Assembly (NCBI RefSeq): GCF_022539505.1
Contig: NC_061514.1
Coordinates: 244,640,124-244,704,123 of the forward strand
Length of the DNA: 64,000 nucleotides
Reading direction: 5' to 3'
DNA from: Lolium rigidum
Lineage: Eukaryota > Streptophyta > Magnoliopsida > Poales > Poaceae
Part shown: positions 61,380 to 64,000 of the stretch, piece after piece
Layout: every line of letters begins with the position of its first letter
Numbering within the stretch: position 1 is the first letter of the stretch
The notes under the pieces: generated by a model
Databases searched by the model: none
The model's input: the letters and a program-made list of their open reading frames with translations, nothing else
Told to the model about the DNA's origin: nothing
Translations under genes and position numbers: made by a program

Positions 61380-62850
61380 GCGCCGAGATTTCTCGGCTCG
61401 ATGCCATCTCCCAATGTCTAGCCGACAAGACCCGGTACAACACCACCGTGACGGCTTCGAAGCAAGTCTGAAAACAAGCTGGTAACATGTTGCCTAAAGG
61501 GCATTGTCTGCCTACAATCCTGCACGAGACGAGGCAACTCATGTCGGCGCTCAACATGGATTATCAAAGGATAGATCTGTTGTGAAAAAGGCTGTGTTCT
61601 CTTCAGAAACTGGTTTGCGGAGGACAAGTACTTGTCCCATTTGTAAGGCCTCTAGGTATGAAGAGGTAACGGGAAAGGATGGTCGGGTGAGGCGGTCAAA
61701 GATCGCAAAGTCGATTCTTCGGTATCTCCCATTCATAAAAAGAATCCAGGGGCTTTACTTGAGCGAGGAGACCGCCAAACAGATGACGTGGCACAAGATG
61801 GGGACTCGAATAAAGGACAATCAGGGGCGGGCGAAGATGGGACATCCATCTGATGGCAATGCATGGAAGAACTTTGATAGAAAATACCCCCAAAGGGAAG
61901 CGAGATGCTCGGAATGTCGAATTGCGATAGCTACGGATGGCTTCAATCCATATGGTATGTCGATCGCCACTTACGGTTGTTGGCCCGTGTTTGTAATTCC
62001 GCTCAATCTCCCTCCCGGAGTCCTAATGACGAGGAAGACCATGTTTCGTCGTCGATCATTCCGGGGCCCCATTACCGGGGAAGAACTTGAGTGTCTACAT
62101 GCAGCCGATTGTGGATGATTTGAACCACTCTTGGCACCACGGGACGTTGACGTACGACCGAGCATCGAAGACAAACTTCTGCATGAAAGTTTGGTTGCGT
62201 ATACCATGCATGACATGCCCGGGTACGCCCTAACATGCGGATGGTGTACAGCTGGTAAATGGCCATGCCCAGTGTGCGAGGCATCGACTTGAGTTCCTTT
62301 GGCTAAATAAGGGTCGCAAGTATGTTGCGTTTGACACGAATCGGCAGTACCTCAAACGGAGGCATCCGTTCGGAGAAGACCAAAAGAACTTCAAGAAAGG
62401 CAAAGTTGTGCATGAAGTAACGAGAGGTGCCAAAGTTCGATGGTATAGGCTGTTGATGCCGAGCTACGTGCTCTCGTGCCAGCGGCATCGGAATCTGGCC
62501 ATCAATTTGAGGGATATGGTGTAACGCACAACTGGACTCACGAGGCAGCCTTAACGAAGCTCGAGTATTACAAGGACCTCGAACTTCCCCATAACATCGA
62601 TGTGATGCACACCGTAAAGAATGTCGCGGAGTCCTTATTTCACACGTGCCTAAACATTCCCGGGAAGTCAAAGGATAATGTCAAGGCTAGAGTCGATGTT
62701 GAGAAGCTCTGTGATAGGAAGAAATTACACATGCAACGTCCTACTGGCCGTCGAAAGAATTGGTTCAAGCCGCACGCCGACTTCTGCCTTGATTCCATGC
62801 AAAAGAAGGAGGCATTCAAGTGGCTAAAATACGTCGTGATGTTCCACTGA
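61380..62850 (+). pseudogene. CACTA transposase, TNP2 catalytic domain
   Basis: The pieces, in three frames, include AEISRLDAISQCLADKTRYN, then CPICKASRYEE, AKSILRYLPFIKRI, LYLSEETAKQMTWHKMGTRI, MGHPSDGNAWKNFDRKYP, IATDGFNPYGMSIATYGCWP and PLNLPPGVLMTRKTMF. Further on come GPITGEELECLHAADCG (out of frame) and, from about 62510, THNWTHEAALTKLEYYKDLE, LPHNIDVMHTVKNVAESLFH and DSMQKKEAFKWLKYV. These are classic TNP2 landmarks (HPSDGxAWK, ATDGFNPF-type, LPHNIDVMH with catalytic-type acidic residues). At least five frame changes break it, so it cannot make active transposase as read. Function: cutting and joining CACTA ends. Confidence 0.88.
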
Positions 62851-62948
62851 TGGTTATTGTTCGAATATGAGCAAGGGAGTCAATCTTTCGACGGGAAAAG
62901 TCACTCGGGCTCAAGAGTCACGACTATCATATATGGATTGAGCGGCTG

Positions 62949-63590
62949 ATGCCGGTGATGCTTCGAGGGTATCTCCCCAAGAAAATATGGCGAGTGCTCG
63001 CGGAGTTGAGCCATTTCTTCCGCACGCTCTGTGCTAGCGTGATATGTCCTAAGGTTATTGAGAAGCTGCAAGTTCAAGTGCCGGAGTTGCTATGCAATTT
63101 GGAGATGATCTTTCCGCCGGAGCTTCTTTACTCCGATGGCACATCTCATTGTGCACCTCGCAAACGAGGCACTCTTGGGTGGCCCGGTGCGGTTTCGGTG
63201 GCAGTTTTGTATTGAGAGAGAGTTCAAGTATATTCGGAAGATAAGCTGGAAACAAAGCCAAGATTGAAGCATGCATAGGCTGAGGCAACGTGCCTTCGGG
63301 AGATGGCAGATGCCGCAACAACGTACTATCCCGATGAAGTTCCCACTCTGCATAACCCGGTCTCTCGTTACAATGTCGACGTGCCCATGAATGACCCCAA
63401 GCTTCAACTATTCCAATGTCCCGGTGGCAAGGCTGGTAAAGGACAAAAATATAGATTGGAGAGGGAAGAGAAGGATTGCATAATGCTCTATGTGCTTATG
63501 AACATGAAGGAAGTGGTGGGGGGGGGGACAACGATGATGGAGGTCACGATTTCATTAGGTAACATGGTGTACAAATTACTTTGTATGTAG
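62949..63590 (+). pseudogene. CACTA transposase, DUF4218 region
   Basis: Reads RGYLPKKIWRVLAELSHFFR, then TLCASVICPKVIEKLQVQVP and LCNLEMIFPPELLYS, a clear DUF4218 segment. The next motif (family MAHLxxHLxxEA..GGPVxxRW) is present in another frame from about 63137. 63303-63590 gives a further frame with DVPMNDPKLQLF. A run of eight G at 63518-63525 is a likely error or slippage site. Confidence 0.75.
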
Positions 63591-63639
63591 TTTCGATCAC
63601 CTACATGGTCTCGGTCTAATGCTTATTGTATCCTTTCAG

Positions 63640-64000
63640 CGAATTCACGAATGAACAATGGTGGCTACCGCGCGATCCCACGGGCGCGGAGTTGGACACT
63701 CTACTGAAAGAGGGTGCTCCCGGAGTAAAAATAAACTTTGTGTCTTGGTTCATGAAAAAAGTAATGTCTAAGCTGTCCCTCTTACCTACCAATATGTGAC
63801 TTGTCCCTGTTATTCCACGTAACTAATGCACACAACAAATTTCAACCGTGCTTGTAGGGAGGCTGATGCAAACGTTGAGATGACGGATGAGTTGAGATGT
63901 GTATCCCAAGGTTGTAACCGTGACGTCATGAAGTATGAAAAGTATGACGTGAATGGGTTTCGCTTCCATACAGAGACACACCAGAAGGGCCGGGCGAATC
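63640..64000 (+). pseudogene. CACTA transposase C-terminal region (DUF4216-type), runs off the window
   Basis: One exon-like piece at about 63641-63763 reads FTNEQWWLPRDPTGAELDTL and GVKINFVSWFMKK. A second after an intron-like gap, from about 63858, reads EADANVEMTDELRCVSQGCN and YEKYDVNGFRFHTETHQKGR, matching the usual end of DUF4216-linked CACTA proteins. It continues past 64000. Confidence 0.7.

Larger units (their letters stand above)
55029..64000 (+). mobile_element. CACTA (En/Spm) DNA transposon, left end and transposase, right end outside window
   Basis: Starts CACTACAGGAATGGCTCACT at 55029. It is followed by subterminal copies of CGCCGACGGCC and CCCTCGGCGTA in both orientations, as in Triticeae CACTA elements. 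Then come two tandem arrays, a second block of CCCTCGGCGTA motifs near 59320-59440, a GC-rich leader, and a plus-strand TNP2-type transposase running to the window end. The expected AGG-like 3-bp duplication partner is not in the window. Confidence 0.88.

Overview
The window is plant nuclear DNA from a large, repeat-rich grass genome. The LTR families, Stowaway and Harbinger-type MITEs and CACTA elements are those of Pooideae (wheat, barley, oat and ryegrass relatives). I cannot fix the genus by eye. Two cellular genes look intact, both on the minus strand: a five-coding-exon ATG8 autophagy gene (28020-29795) and an intronless S40-type senescence-regulator gene (34058-34531). Nearly everything else is transposon, transposon debris or unassigned intergenic sequence.

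Layout. 1-20283 is a nest of LTR retrotransposons. The 3' end of a non-autonomous Gypsy-type element (18043-20283) was hit by a large plus-strand element, of which the 3' LTR is 17322-18042. That element carries an antisense, intron-containing gene (1-1464 and 8378-8758). It was in turn hit by two complete elements: a non-autonomous element (1465-8377, TSD TTGGT, tRNA-Asp primer site) and a CRM-like Gypsy element on the minus strand (9627-17241, TSD AAACC, initiator-Met primer site) with a frameshifted gag-pol. 20284-27900 is AT-rich with stacked Stowaway MITEs, a pyrimidine-rich tract and a CACTA end. 27900-36430 is the gene island, including a 778-bp Harbinger-type element. 36430-44692 is an 8.2-kb element bordered by (TA)n on both sides, with unusual alternating termini and dozens of copies of GAAGTTCAC. 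44693-49075 holds an RPL13a pseudogene and a degenerate GGTAC-rich repeat. 49076-53360 is a second TA-flanked region. 55029 to the window end is a plus-strand CACTA element with two tandem arrays, a 200-bp palindrome and a frameshifted TNP2 transposase.

The genes do not form a pathway: ATG8 and S40 are single cellular genes about 4 kb apart in a transposon sea. The most unusual sequences are the TA-flanked element with its GAAGTTCAC cluster, the GGTAC-rich repeat at 46.7-48.3 kb, and the CACTA palindrome. A recurring gain or loss of CG between otherwise near-identical copies hints that part of the frameshifting may be a sequencing artefact.
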